This document shows, one piece after another, positions 1 to 9,278 of a stretch of DNA of 64,000 nucleotides. The stretch is taken from positions 4,742,001-4,806,000 of the forward strand of contig NZ_CP133782.1 of the NCBI RefSeq assembly GCF_034351645.1, given 5' to 3'. The position numbers were made by a program, and so were the translations under genes. How positions within the stretch are numbered: the stretch's first letter is position 1; each line of letters opens with the position of its first letter. Source of the stretch: Pseudomonas sp. DC1.2. Its GTDB lineage: Bacteria; Pseudomonadota; Gammaproteobacteria; Pseudomonadales; Pseudomonadaceae. A model generated the notes under the pieces. It saw only the letters and a list, made by a program, of their open reading frames with translations. It did no database searches and was not told where the DNA came from.

Positions 1-52
1 CAACAGCGACCGTTCCTGGTTCAGCTACATGACCTTCGGCGTGTTCGACTGA
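1..52 (+). CDS. bamD: BamD, C-terminal end only (partial)
   Basis: The window opens inside a gene whose last codons read SDRSWFSYMTFGVFD and then TGA. This closely resembles the tail of Pseudomonas BamD (ComL), the outer-membrane lipoprotein of the BAM complex that inserts beta-barrel proteins. In P. aeruginosa bamD also lies just upstream of pilS, so the context agrees. A rho-independent terminator follows immediately. Only 16 residues are visible, so the call rests on the tail motif and synteny. Confidence 0.75.
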   Translation, partial: NSDRSWFSYMTFGVFD

Positions 53-68
53 TACCGCAACTCATGCA

Positions 69-98
69 AAAAGGGAGACTCTCGAGTCTCCCTTTTTT
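69..98 (+). terminator. Rho-independent terminator after bamD
   Basis: A perfect GGGAGACT/AGTCTCCC stem with a short CTCG loop is followed by a run of six T. It lies 17 bases after the bamD stop codon. Confidence 0.85.
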
Positions 99-190
99 AT
101 GGCCATTTTTTAGGGCGCACGCTTATTACGCTGTGCGCTGGTCATGTCCTTGGATAAACTGCCAGCTCACTCGTCAAAAAGCAGCTCACC

Positions 191-424
191 ATGCTTCGTT
201 TAGTGTTCTGGATCGTCCTGATTGCCGCTGCGGTATGGTTTTGGCGAAAATTCAAGGGCTCGGCGTCTGCCAGCCGTCCCTCCGCAGAACTGGAAGCAGC
301 CCCCATGGTTCGTTGCGCCCACTGCGGTGTACACCTGCCCCGCGACCGGGCGCTCAGCCTTCAACAACAGTGGTATTGCAGCCAGGCTCACCTTGAGCAA
401 GGCCCGGGCACCCGTGATCGCTGA
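191..424 (+). CDS. PP0621-like small membrane protein with zinc-type Cys motif
   Basis: This 77-residue protein has one N-terminal hydrophobic segment (about residues 4-18), then a short linker and a CxxC (C42, C45) with a later CxxxH (C63, H67), which looks like a small zinc-binding knuckle. The family is conserved in Pseudomonas directly upstream of pilS. Its stop overlaps the GTG start of pilS, implying translational coupling. The biochemical role is unknown. A link to pilus control is inferred from position only. Confidence 0.75.
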   Translation: MLRLVFWIVLIAAAVWFWRKFKGSASASRPSAELEAAPMVRCAHCGVHLPRDRALSLQQQWYCSQAHLEQGPGTRDR

Positions 425-2003
425 TTCCAATAGCGTCGCCAGCAAACAGGCACAGCGACTGCTGCGCCTCTACCATCTTTACCGCTTAAGCATCGGCATC
501 ACGCTGGTGCTACTGATCTCCAGCAACATGGACAACCAGTTGCTGACGTTCTCCAATGGCAATTTGCTGCGCAATGGCAGTTGGTTCTACCTGGTGTTGA
601 ATATCCTGCTGGTGGTGTTCATGGAGAACATCCGGCGCCCAGTGCAACTGTTCAGCCTCGCCCTGACCGATGTGTTGCTGCTCAGTGGCTTGTTCTATGC
701 GGCGGGCGGTGCCGCCAGTGCCGTTGGCAATTTGCTGATCGTGTCGGTGGCCATCGGCAACACCCTGTTGCGCGGAAGGATCGGCCTGCTTATTGCCGCA
801 GTCGCCGCACTGGGCATCGTCGGCTTGAGCTTCCTCCTGAGTTTCAGTCGCCCCATCAGCCCCAACGACTACCTGCAAGCCGGCACCCTAGGCGCGCTGT
901 GCTTCGCCGCCGCGTTACTGGTGCAGGGGTTGATCCGGCGCCTGGAAGTCAGCGAGCACCTTGCCGAGCAGCGAGCCAGCGAAGTGCTCGGGCTGGAAGT
1001 GCTCAATGCGCTGATCTTGCAACGCATGCGTACCGGCATCCTGGTGCTCGATGACCAGCGACGAGTACGACTGGCCAACCACAGCGCCCTGACCTTGCTT
1101 GGCCAGGACCGTCTCGACGGCGAAATAATCGATGACTATTCGCCGGCCTTGGTTGATCGTCTGCAATTGTGGTTCAGCAATCCGACCTTGCGCCCGCAAA
1201 CCTTGAAAATCGCGGGCTCGGGACTGGAACTGCAACCGAGCTTCATTTCGCTCGACCAGGGCCCGCGCCACCAAACGCTGGTCTTTCTCGAAGACTTGGC
1301 GCAGGTCACTCAACAAGCCCAACAACTGAAACTTGTTGCCCTCGGGCGTCTCACTGCCAGTATCGCCCATGAGATACGCAACCCACTGGGCGCCATCAGC
1401 CATGCCGCTCAGTTGCTGTATGAGTCCGAGGAACTGACCAGCGCCGATCGACGCTTAAGCCAAATTGTTCAAGACCACTCCCAGCGAATGAACCGTGTGA
1501 TCGAAAACGTCCTGCAACTGTCCCGCCGCCAGCAAACAACGCCGCAACGGCTGGATCTGCCACCGTGGCTGGAGCAGTTCGTCACCCAGGCCCGTGAGCA
1601 AGCCCGAGAGGGTCAGCACATTCACCTGAACATCGGCTCGGGAAACATCACAACTTTGATGGACCCGAACCAGTTGACGCAGATTCTCGATAATTTGTTG
1701 CGCAATGCCTGGCGTCATGGCGCGATGAGCGCGGGCCCCGCCGAGGTCTGGCTTGAGTTATTTATCGACCCCAACAGCCTGCTGCCAGTCCTTGAAGTGC
1801 TAGACAACGGCCCCGGTGTGGCGCCGGACCAGCAGGTTCATTTGTTTGAACCGTTCTTCACCACCAGCAGCCAAGGCACAGGCCTGGGACTTTATCTGTC
1901 CCGTGAGCTGTGCGAAAGCAACCAGGCCCGCCTAGACTTCAAACCACGCCAAGATGGCGGCTGCTTCCGCATCACTTTTGCGCACGGACGGAAACAAAGT
2001 TGA
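414..2003 (+). CDS. pilS: PilS, sensor histidine kinase of type IV pilus expression
   Basis: Membrane-bound sensor kinase of the PilS-PilR system, which controls sigma-54-dependent pilin transcription. The N-terminal half (about residues 15-175) is a set of hydrophobic helices, followed by a PAS-like region, the phospho-acceptor block IAHEIRNPLG with the histidine at residue 319, and a C-terminal ATPase with DNGPG and GTGLGLY boxes. I chose the GTG at 414 because it gives 529 residues, the usual length in P. aeruginosa, and overlaps the preceding stop. A longer open frame reaching upstream only shadows the neighbour. The next gene, pilR, starts two bases after the stop. Confidence 0.95.
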   Translation: MIADSNSVASKQAQRLLRLYHLYRLSIGITLVLLISSNMDNQLLTFSNGNLLRNGSWFYLVLNILLVVFMENIRRPVQLFSLALTDVLLLSGLFYAAGGAASAVGNLLIVSVAIGNTLLRGRIGLLIAAVAALGIVGLSFLLSFSRPISPNDYLQAGTLGALCFAAALLVQGLIRRLEVSEHLAEQRASEVLGLEVLNALILQRMRTGILVLDDQRRVRLANHSALTLLGQDRLDGEIIDDYSPALVDRLQLWFSNPTLRPQTLKIAGSGLELQPSFISLDQGPRHQTLVFLEDLAQVTQQAQQLKLVALGRLTASIAHEIRNPLGAISHAAQLLYESEELTSADRRLSQIVQDHSQRMNRVIENVLQLSRRQQTTPQRLDLPPWLEQFVTQAREQAREGQHIHLNIGSGNITTLMDPNQLTQILDNLLRNAWRHGAMSAGPAEVWLELFIDPNSLLPVLEVLDNGPGVAPDQQVHLFEPFFTTSSQGTGLGLYLSRELCESNQARLDFKPRQDGGCFRITFAHGRKQS

Positions 2004-2005
2004 AC

Positions 2006-3346
2006 ATGAGCCCTCGGCAAAAAATCCTGATCGTCGATGACGAACCGGATATCCGCGAACTCCTGGAAATCACCCTGGGACGGATGAAGCTTGACACCCT
2101 CAGTGCCCGAAACCTCGGCGAAGCCCAGGCGTTACTAGCCAGGGAGGCTTTCGACTTGTGCCTGACCGACATGCGCCTGCCCGATGGCACCGGCCTGGAG
2201 TTGGTGCAGCACATCCAGCAACGCTACCCCCACGTGCCCGTAGCAATGATCACCGCCTACGGCAGCCTGGAAACCGCCATCAATGCGCTAAAGGCCGGAG
2301 CCTTCGACTTTCTGACCAAACCGGTGGACCTGACTCGCCTGCGAGAGCTGGTCACCAGCGCCCTGCGCCTGTCAGCTCCGGGTGGCGCCAGTAGCGCCAT
2401 CGACCGTCGATTACTCGGCGACTCGCTGCCCATGCGCAGTCTGCGTAAACAAATCGACAAACTGTCCCGTAGTCAGGCTCCGGTGTACATCAGCGGCGAA
2501 TCCGGCAGCGGTAAGGAGCTGGTGGCCCGACTGATTCACGAACAGGGCCCTCGCGCCAGCCGGCCCTTCGTCCCGGTCAATTGCGGGGCGATACCGTCAG
2601 AGTTGATGGAAAGCGAGTTTTTTGGCCATCGCAAAGGCAGCTTCAGCGGCGCCTACGAAGACAAACCCGGACTGTTCCAGGCCGCTCAGGGTGGCACGCT
2701 GTTCCTTGATGAAGTGGCTGATTTGCCGCTGGCGATGCAGGTCAAACTGCTGCGAGCGATTCAGGAGAAAGCAGTTCGCTGCGTCGGCGGGCAACAGGAA
2801 GTCGTGGTGGATGTGCGTATTCTCTGCGCGACCCATAAAGACCTTGAGGCCGAGGTTGCCGCCGAACGCTTTCGCCAGGATTTGTACTACCGCCTCAACG
2901 TCATTGAGCTGCGGGTTGCGCCGTTGCGCGAGCGCCGAGACGATATAGAGTCCCTGGCCAGTAATGTGCTCAAGCGCCTCGCCGTCGGCACGGGGCACCC
3001 TCCGGCAAAACTGCATCCGCTAGCCCTTGAAGCGCTCAAAAGCTACCGTTTCCCTGGCAATGTCAGGGAGTTGGAAAACATGCTCGAACGGGCTCATACC
3101 TTATGTGAGAACCAACAGATTGAGGCGGGGGACTTGCGTCTGGCCGAAGGTAACTGCGCCGCCGATGTCGGTGCAACGGACCTGACACGGATCGACAGCC
3201 TTGAAGACTATCTGGAAAACATTGAGCGCAAACTCATCCTCCAGGCCCTGGAGGAAACCCGCTGGAACCGCACGGCGGCGGCGCAGCGGTTGAATTTATC
3301 GTTTCGGTCGATGCGCTACAGGCTCAAAAAACTGGGCCTGGATTGA
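2006..3346 (+). CDS. pilR: PilR, sigma-54-dependent response regulator
   Basis: NtrC-type activator of 446 residues and partner of PilS. A receiver domain carries the phospho-acceptor Asp55 in LTDMRLPDG. The AAA+ domain has Walker A GESGSGKE at 164-171, and a Fis-type helix-turn-helix ends the protein (NRTAAAQRLNLSFRSMRYRL). The sigma-54 contact loop reads GSFSGA (211-216) instead of the consensus GAFTGA. The ATG at 2006 gives the family length. In P. aeruginosa PilR drives pilA, and pilA is not in this window. Confidence 0.95.
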   Translation: MSPRQKILIVDDEPDIRELLEITLGRMKLDTLSARNLGEAQALLAREAFDLCLTDMRLPDGTGLELVQHIQQRYPHVPVAMITAYGSLETAINALKAGAFDFLTKPVDLTRLRELVTSALRLSAPGGASSAIDRRLLGDSLPMRSLRKQIDKLSRSQAPVYISGESGSGKELVARLIHEQGPRASRPFVPVNCGAIPSELMESEFFGHRKGSFSGAYEDKPGLFQAAQGGTLFLDEVADLPLAMQVKLLRAIQEKAVRCVGGQQEVVVDVRILCATHKDLEAEVAAERFRQDLYYRLNVIELRVAPLRERRDDIESLASNVLKRLAVGTGHPPAKLHPLALEALKSYRFPGNVRELENMLERAHTLCENQQIEAGDLRLAEGNCAADVGATDLTRIDSLEDYLENIERKLILQALEETRWNRTAAAQRLNLSFRSMRYRLKKLGLD

Positions 3347-3352
3347 CTCCCC

Positions 3353-3372
3353 ATCGCGAGCACGCTCGCGAT
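3353..3372. repeat. Short REP-type palindrome between pilR and thiO
   Basis: ATCGCGAGC and GCTCGCGAT form a perfect 9-bp stem around a 2-base loop. The core resembles the Pseudomonas REP palindromes found elsewhere in the window. It sits between the convergent ends of pilR and thiO and has no T tract, so it is not an obvious intrinsic terminator. Confidence 0.6.
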
Positions 3373-3403
3373 CGCCATCTGACAGGCCGTCAAAATTCCC
3401 CAG

Positions 3404-4504
3404 CTAGATCCGCCCAGCCGGCGCGTAAGGCGCTGGATCGATTATCGGCTCACGACCCAGCAGAACATCAGAAAACAACTGGCACGACGCAGGCGCCAGC
3501 ACCAACCCATTACGGTAATGCCCGCAGTTGAGCCACAACCCGTCAAAACCCGGCACCCGTCCAATATAGGGAATTCCCTCTGGCGAACCTGGCCGCAGCC
3601 CGGCCCAATGCCCCACCACCTGCGCATGCGCCAATGCCGGAAGCAACTCCACCGCCGAAGCCTTCAGACTTTTTAGCGCCGAGTCGGTGGGCGTCTTGTC
3701 AAAACCTTCGTGCTCCAACGTGCTGCCAACCAGAATGTGACCGTCACGCCGCGGAATCGCGTAACGCCCCTTGGCCAACACCATGCTCGGCAGGAAGTCC
3801 GCTTCACACTTGTAGAGAATCATCTGACCTTTGACCGGTTCGACCGGCAGGTCCAGGTCCAGAGTCTTGAGCAAGTCACCGCTCCAGGCTCCCGCCGTCA
3901 GCACCACCTGCCCCCCACGAATAACGCCAGCCGAAGTATTTACTCCAACCACCGTGGTGCCTTCGCGAATAAATCCGCTGACTTCACACTGCTCGTGAAT
4001 CGTCACATTCGGCAGTGCCAGCAAAGCGGCCTTAAGCGATTTCACCAGGCGCGGGTTACGCACATTGGCCACATCGGCCATGTAGATCGCCCGTGAAAAA
4101 CCGGCGCCCAACACCGGCACGGCATCATGCACCGCCGAGATATCGACCCCACGTAGCGGGCGATTTTCCTGTTTGGCCCAGGCCAATGCCTCGGCCTCAT
4201 CGTCAAGATCCAGCCAGTACAACCCGGTGGTGTGTACCTCGGGATCGACACCGGTGACGGCGAAAAGACGCTCAGCCAGTTGTGGGTAAAAATCCTGGGA
4301 CCAGTGAGCCAGCGCAGTGACAGCCGGGCCATAGCGCCAAGGGTAAAGCGGCGAAACGATACCGCCACCCGCCCAGGATGACTCCTGACCGACGTTAGAA
4401 CGATCCAGCAGCACAACGCTCTGCACCTCGGACGCGAGATTGAATGCCGTTAGCAGACCGATCACTCCGCCGCCGACAATCACCACTTGCTGTTGCCTGG
4501 TCAT
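3404..4504 (-). CDS. thiO: ThiO, glycine oxidase / FAD-dependent amino-acid oxidase
   Basis: DAO-family flavoenzyme of 366 residues. It oxidises glycine (or a small D-amino acid) to the imine needed for the thiazole of thiamine. The FAD dinucleotide-binding motif VVIVGGGVIGL is at the N terminus, followed by the family block SSWAGGGIVSPLYPWRY. The C-terminal GLRPGSPEGIPYIG block is also typical. The ATG at 4504 is preferred over an in-frame TTG four codons upstream. The orthologue lies between pilR and the minor pilin genes in P. aeruginosa. It sits 56 bases behind pilE and could be cotranscribed. Confidence 0.85.
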   Translation of the reverse strand: MTRQQQVVIVGGGVIGLLTAFNLASEVQSVVLLDRSNVGQESSWAGGGIVSPLYPWRYGPAVTALAHWSQDFYPQLAERLFAVTGVDPEVHTTGLYWLDLDDEAEALAWAKQENRPLRGVDISAVHDAVPVLGAGFSRAIYMADVANVRNPRLVKSLKAALLALPNVTIHEQCEVSGFIREGTTVVGVNTSAGVIRGGQVVLTAGAWSGDLLKTLDLDLPVEPVKGQMILYKCEADFLPSMVLAKGRYAIPRRDGHILVGSTLEHEGFDKTPTDSALKSLKASAVELLPALAHAQVVGHWAGLRPGSPEGIPYIGRVPGFDGLWLNCGHYRNGLVLAPASCQLFSDVLLGREPIIDPAPYAPAGRI

Positions 4505-4560
4505 GTTCTGATCCAACAGTTAAATAGACAGAGGGCGTAAAAAGCGCCCGAAAATGAAGC

Positions 4561-4962
4561 TCAGCGACCCCAGCAATCTTTTGTGACCAACCCCGCCGTC
4601 GCGTTCAGCATGCCTCTGACCCCGGTATTGGTAATGGTGAAATCCCCGCATTTGTCATTGGACATGCTCGTACCGGCCTTACGCACCGCCGTCACCAGAA
4701 AGGTCTGATCGGTGATGGTCGGAGTAATCGTGTAATAGTCGTTACCGGCGCTCAGGCCTGTGACGTTGGTATAAACGTTATTCTTCGAATAAAACCGCTC
4801 AAGAATCTGCGCCTGATCGGAAAGCAGCCCGACAATGTCGGCGCGACGGCCCTTTTTCACGTACTCGGTGAGGCTCGGGTAAGTGATGGTGACGACGATC
4901 CCGATGATCGCAACCACAATCATCATTTCTATCAGGGTAAAACCTCGGTTTGATCTGCGCAT
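4561..4962 (-). CDS. pilE: PilE, minor type IV pilin
   Basis: The 133-residue prepilin has a short basic leader MRRSNRG, cleaved by PilD, then FTLIEMMIVV with Glu5, and a long hydrophobic helix. Two cysteines near the C terminus (CGDF and DCWGR) fit the closing disulfide loop of pilins. It is the last gene of the fimU-pilE operon, 14 bases after pilY1. Minor pilins form the priming complex and tip for pilus assembly. Confidence 0.9.
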   Translation of the reverse strand: MRRSNRGFTLIEMMIVVAIIGIVVTITYPSLTEYVKKGRRADIVGLLSDQAQILERFYSKNNVYTNVTGLSAGNDYYTITPTITDQTFLVTAVRKAGTSMSNDKCGDFTITNTGVRGMLNATAGLVTKDCWGR

Positions 4963-4976
4963 GCCTCAACTCTCGC

Positions 4977-7900
4977 TCACTGTATTTGTCGCCACATGAT
5001 GCGACGGCTACCGCCGCCGGATTTTTCCACCAGGCTGGTGATGGTGCCACTGGAGTCGTTTACGATCTTGCGGGAAGCACCGTTGATGATCGCGTTCAGG
5101 GTCGGAATACCGCCGGTGAAAATGACCCCGCTGGAAATCGTATCGTTGCTATCGACCACGCCATCACCGTTGGTGTCGAGAACGGCATAGTTGAGCATCT
5201 TACCGCTGAAGGCATCCAGCTCGATCAGTTTGCCAGTGCCGAAGCTGGCGCACGGGTCCGTGGTGTCTACACTGGCGGTGGTGAACACGATCCGACCAAG
5301 CACCAGGGCGGCCTGATTGATGACGCGCTCACCGGTCAGCACGTTGTTGTACACCAGCGGAAGAAACCATCCCTTCTGTGCAGGGTACGTCGTCGTATTC
5401 TGGGTGGTCGTTATGAACTGCCCGCCGGCGGTGCCGGTGAAGACTCCGGTAATCGCCTGGGCCTGTAAATTGGACACGGTGATCTGACCAGAGCCGCCAA
5501 CGGCGTCCCATACCGCATAGAAGCCCTGCAAGTCCTTGGTGGTCTTGTCGGCCGTCTCGTTGAATTTACCGGTGCCAAAAAACACTTCTTTGCCACCAAG
5601 AGAGTTATCCGCCAGCAAGGGTTGCGCGGTGATCGGCTGAGTCGCGCCTCCGGGAGCTGTAAACAGTGGTGTACCGGAAAACGCGACCCCCCAAGTATCG
5701 GTAGTCGCTCCGCTCAGGTCGAATTTCCACAGACGTCCTTTCAGGTCGCCACCGTAGGCTGCCTGCACTACGTTCTGCGAGTTGACGGTGAGTTTCACGG
5801 AGGACAGGCCATTGGTGGTTTCTGTGGTGTCGATAACGATTTTCTTGATCAGCGAACCATCGCGAATATCCACCACGTACAACGCTGCTACCCCAGAGTT
5901 ACTGCCATAACCGTTGGAAATGAATGCAGCCCAACGACCGTCGGCCAAGCGTGCCACTTCCGGACGGGCGTAGGCATAACCCAGATCATTGAAAGCGTTC
6001 GCCGTACTCGCAGTGGCTGGAGCACTGATTTCCCACAAGGCCTTGAAGGCGTTCCCAGCTGACGCATCGAACAATTGAACCGCATAAAACGTCTTGCCTC
6101 CCGCCCCGACCCCACCCAGCGCCACCGTTTTCCAGGCGCTGTTCAGTTGCGTGTCGTATACCCCGACCTGACCATCAACCAGAAATTTGTGGCTCACGCC
6201 ATTGACGTAGTTGGGATCGGCGATGTAGTGCAACGACGGCAGCACACTCGAAGGCATGTAGGCATAAAGCCGGGCACCGTTGGCTGCGCTGATGACATTG
6301 AGAAAGCCATCATTGGCGTTCACCACCAGACTGGCGTTCATGTTGGCCGCTTTAGTCGCCAGATAAGCGGTGTAAGTGCTGTCGCCCACCAGGTCCGAAG
6401 CTGTTTGCACCGTTGGCGATGCCACTGCCAGCGGCGAGTTGATGATGTCGCCAAGCAATACCGTGCGCACTTTCAGACCGGTCTTGTTGGTGCCTTTGCT
6501 CCACTCCACCAGGTCGTTGCCGACGATACCGGTAGGCAAATTCTGACCCAGAGAGGTCTGCTGGGTCGGGGAAAAGTTGCTATAGGCCAGAGTGATCGCG
6601 GCATTGGTCAAGGTGTTCCAGGACTGATAGGTCGGTGCCGCGGCTCCGGGCACTATGGCCGTGTCGGTGGTCCAGAGCACCGACGCGGTATTGACCGAAC
6701 CGCTGCTGGTGAAACCGAAGGACTTGATCGTCCCGCGCCAGTCCTTGGGGTCGTAACTGGTCTGGTAGTAGCTCGAGCCACTGGTCACTGTCGCGCCGCT
6801 GGAGGCACCACTACCGCCCGAGCCTGCCTTGGAGGTGATGTTGCTCAGGGCTGAAGACAATGCGGAATTCAGACCGGCGGCGTCGTTAGCCTGGGAATAC
6901 AGCCCCTGGCCGTAAGCCGCCGCATCTTGCATCATTTGATTGGTAGAGGTGAAACCGACCGTGTAGGTGTTCATGTTCTGTTTGGGAAAGTCCGCCGCGT
7001 CCCAACTTTTGCCCGCGGCATCAGTGCCGGTCGAGCGCATGTCGATGTCGAAGGCAAACTTGGCGATATCGTCCAGATAAAGCGTATCGCCCTCGTTGTC
7101 GCCATTCAGGTTATTACCGTCGTTGTTGATACCGTCCCAGTTAGGCAGCCGGCTCCCGCCCAACGGATCATTGGTCGGGAACGTGCGGTCGTAGGTCGGC
7201 AAACCATCAGAAACCACCACGCCGTAGTTTTTCTGACAGCGGTACTGGATCGGGCTGGTGTAGGTCGTCGGTGTCGAGTTGTAGTAAGGCGTCATGCCTC
7301 GCATGTAACGTGTAATTTCGTAGTAGGTTTCGGCCAATGGCGTGTTGGCGATCGCACTCAGGCCATTGATAGAGTTGATTAGAGCGTTGTAATTGGCATC
7401 AGCCTGGGCCTGGGTCACGCTACCCGTAACGACCGCCAGATCGCTGATGGAACGCGCAATGTATCCGCCGTTGGCGGGGCTGTTGTTGGTCGGTGGATTG
7501 AAGGTTGAAAGACCGAAGCGCAGGTTACGGTTGCTGGTGACCAAGGCTGCCGACACTGTACGCGCTACGTTGATGCGGTAATCCGAGGGAATCGAGCCTG
7601 TGGTGAAGTCGCGGTTGCTGCCATTCGCCAGCCCACTCAGGTACGACAGGTAGTCACCGGTATACCGAGTGTTGCCGTTGCCAACGGGGTCGGGCAGTTT
7701 CAGGCATTGCGGGGTCAGGCTGTTGTTGTAGAACGCGTAGTAGCCGCTGGAACAACCCGAGGTTGGGAGACTGGACAGGAAAATCGTATCGCCGACTAGG
7801 GCAGAGCCGCTGAAGCAGAGCCCGAAAAAAGTATTGCACTGCTGCGCAGGCGTGCGCCCGGTCACGGTCGGATCGAAGCCGGCCGCGTAGATGATGGTGT

Positions 7901-8084
7901 TCATGCTCCCCGAGTCATCGATCAGCAACATCACGTTGGGCGGCACCGCTGCGGCGCTCAACAGCGGTGAGTCCGAGGGGGTGAACGCGAAGGCCGGTGC
8001 CGCCAGATACAGACTCAACAGCGCGCCTAACAGCCTCTGCATCCAGCGTCGGCGCCAGCCACCGCGGGCGTCAATATTTGGCAT
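4977..8084 (-). CDS. pilY1: PilY1, type IV pilus tip adhesin
   Basis: Secreted tip protein of 1035 residues. A signal-like segment LLGALLSLYLAAPAFA (about 18-33) precedes a von Willebrand A-like domain with a MIDAS start at D56-x-S58-x-S60. The C-terminal half is the PilY1 beta-propeller with a calcium loop at residues 970-978 (DTNGDGVVD). The family's roles are pilus extension/retraction control and surface sensing. The ATG at 8084 overlaps the end of pilX by 14 bases; the longer frame upstream runs through pilX and is rejected. I see no RGD motif. No pilY2 gene follows, since pilE begins 14 bases downstream. Confidence 0.92.
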   Translation of the reverse strand: MPNIDARGGWRRRWMQRLLGALLSLYLAAPAFAFTPSDSPLLSAAAVPPNVMLLIDDSGSMNTIIYAAGFDPTVTGRTPAQQCNTFFGLCFSGSALVGDTIFLSSLPTSGCSSGYYAFYNNSLTPQCLKLPDPVGNGNTRYTGDYLSYLSGLANGSNRDFTTGSIPSDYRINVARTVSAALVTSNRNLRFGLSTFNPPTNNSPANGGYIARSISDLAVVTGSVTQAQADANYNALINSINGLSAIANTPLAETYYEITRYMRGMTPYYNSTPTTYTSPIQYRCQKNYGVVVSDGLPTYDRTFPTNDPLGGSRLPNWDGINNDGNNLNGDNEGDTLYLDDIAKFAFDIDMRSTGTDAAGKSWDAADFPKQNMNTYTVGFTSTNQMMQDAAAYGQGLYSQANDAAGLNSALSSALSNITSKAGSGGSGASSGATVTSGSSYYQTSYDPKDWRGTIKSFGFTSSGSVNTASVLWTTDTAIVPGAAAPTYQSWNTLTNAAITLAYSNFSPTQQTSLGQNLPTGIVGNDLVEWSKGTNKTGLKVRTVLLGDIINSPLAVASPTVQTASDLVGDSTYTAYLATKAANMNASLVVNANDGFLNVISAANGARLYAYMPSSVLPSLHYIADPNYVNGVSHKFLVDGQVGVYDTQLNSAWKTVALGGVGAGGKTFYAVQLFDASAGNAFKALWEISAPATASTANAFNDLGYAYARPEVARLADGRWAAFISNGYGSNSGVAALYVVDIRDGSLIKKIVIDTTETTNGLSSVKLTVNSQNVVQAAYGGDLKGRLWKFDLSGATTDTWGVAFSGTPLFTAPGGATQPITAQPLLADNSLGGKEVFFGTGKFNETADKTTKDLQGFYAVWDAVGGSGQITVSNLQAQAITGVFTGTAGGQFITTTQNTTTYPAQKGWFLPLVYNNVLTGERVINQAALVLGRIVFTTASVDTTDPCASFGTGKLIELDAFSGKMLNYAVLDTNGDGVVDSNDTISSGVIFTGGIPTLNAIINGASRKIVNDSSGTITSLVEKSGGGSRRIMWRQIQ

Positions 8085-8553
8085 AGATGCTCTCCACCAC
8101 ACTGCGAATGTTGTTGCCGACGATGCCCACGGCCGTGACCCGATACAGCGTCGCGGAGGTGTTGCTCGGAACATTGACGGCGGTCAGCGTAGTGCCGATG
8201 TTCTGTACGCCGTAAAAACCGCTGCCGGCGGCGATCCAGGTGACCCCTGACGCGGAGTTGAGCCCGGCGCCAGCAACGGTCGAGGACTCCGCCGGGGGGG
8301 CGCACTTAGCGGGGGTTGCACACACCGCCAGCGTATAGGTCGATACCTGAACTGCGCTTTCACCGATGCGCAAGGTCGCCTCGGCCAGTTGAAACGATTG
8401 ATTACGGAAGGTCACGCTACCGGCCATTTTTTCCTGGAGGGTCGCGTTCTGCATCGATGAAATACCGATCAGCGTCAGCAATAGCAGGAACACCAGACTG
8501 ACCAGCAACGCCATGCCGCGCTGGGTACTGGCCATTTTTGTGGGCATCCTCAT
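8071..8553 (-). CDS. pilX: PilX, minor pilin
   Basis: The 160-residue minor pilin carries a PilX N-terminal signature: basic leader, then QRGMALLVSLVFLLLLTLIG. It has no glutamate at mature position 5 (Val instead), as in GspK-like tip pilins. The start is uncertain because ATGs at 8553, 8547 and 8535 are all in frame. A run of seven G on the plus strand (8294-8300) lies within the gene. It sits between pilW (11 bases upstream) and pilY1 (overlapping). Confidence 0.85.
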   Translation of the reverse strand: MRMPTKMASTQRGMALLVSLVFLLLLTLIGISSMQNATLQEKMAGSVTFRNQSFQLAEATLRIGESAVQVSTYTLAVCATPAKCAPPAESSTVAGAGLNSASGVTWIAAGSGFYGVQNIGTTLTAVNVPSNTSATLYRVTAVGIVGNNIRSVVESIYAKY

Positions 8554-8564
8554 CCAGTCATTAC

Positions 8565-9278
8565 CTACTGCAGCCGGTTGCGCAAAGCGGCAACCACATT
8601 AAAGATTTGATTGCGCACGCCCTTCTTCGGATCGTTCAGGGTCAAGGTTAGACGGACACTGCGAATCAGCGAAGGATCAGACGGGTTGGCGCTGTAGCTG
8701 GACGCCGCGACATCGGTCGTACTGACGGCCATGCCGAAAGTCACGCTGAATGCACTGACGTTATTCACCAGCACGGCTTGGGTTGGCGTCCCGCTGCCGG
8801 TGCCCATCAACAGTTGGTTATTGCTGAAGCTATAAACCAGTCGGCGAATCGGGAAAGCTACTTGCCCGGAGGCTGGCGCCTGGGCGCCGGTATACGCGGT
8901 GGCACTGTTTCGGCAGTCCGACACCACGGTCCACGTCGGTACCCCGCCATTGCCCCCGACATCAGTCGTCACCAGGGTAAGTTTGAGGTTGGCGTTGTCC
9001 CAACTGATCGGCGTGAGTTTGGCCGCATTGAAGTCCCCCGCCGAACTGGCATCAGTCACCGTTCCCAGACAACCGAACATGCCGACGCCGCGAATTTCCT
9101 GAATCATTTTGCTCAGCACAAAACGCGCATCTTCCTGCATCGCCGCAGAAGCGTTTTGACTGACGAAGGTATTTTTTGCCGAAATGAAGATTTGCACCAC
9201 ACCGAGAATCACGATCAGACTCAACGTCAGCGCGACCATCAGTTCGATAAGACCAAAACCACTGGATCGATTTTTCAT
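8565..9278 (-). CDS. pilW: PilW, minor pilin
   Basis: The 237-residue prepilin has leader MKNRSSG and mature start FGLIELMVALTLSLIVILG with Glu5. Length and the conserved block following the helix (AAMQEDARFVLSKMIQEIRGVGMFGC) identify PilW. Its ATG overlaps the pilV stop in an ATGA arrangement, so the pair is translationally coupled. PilW acts with FimU, PilV, PilX and PilE in the minor pilin complex that initiates fibres and carries PilY1. Confidence 0.9.
   Translation of the reverse strand: MKNRSSGFGLIELMVALTLSLIVILGVVQIFISAKNTFVSQNASAAMQEDARFVLSKMIQEIRGVGMFGCLGTVTDASSAGDFNAAKLTPISWDNANLKLTLVTTDVGGNGGVPTWTVVSDCRNSATAYTGAQAPASGQVAFPIRRLVYSFSNNQLLMGTGSGTPTQAVLVNNVSAFSVTFGMAVSTTDVAASSYSANPSDPSLIRSVRLTLTLNDPKKGVRNQIFNVVAALRNRLQ

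Noticed and set aside
64..396. 110-codon frame overlapping the terminator and small membrane protein gene
   Set aside because: It begins inside the bamD terminator and conflicts with a better-supported gene with conserved Cys motif.
4533..4549. GGGCG/CGCCC hairpin between pilE and thiO as a terminator
   Set aside because: Only a five-base stem, no T tract on the relevant strand.
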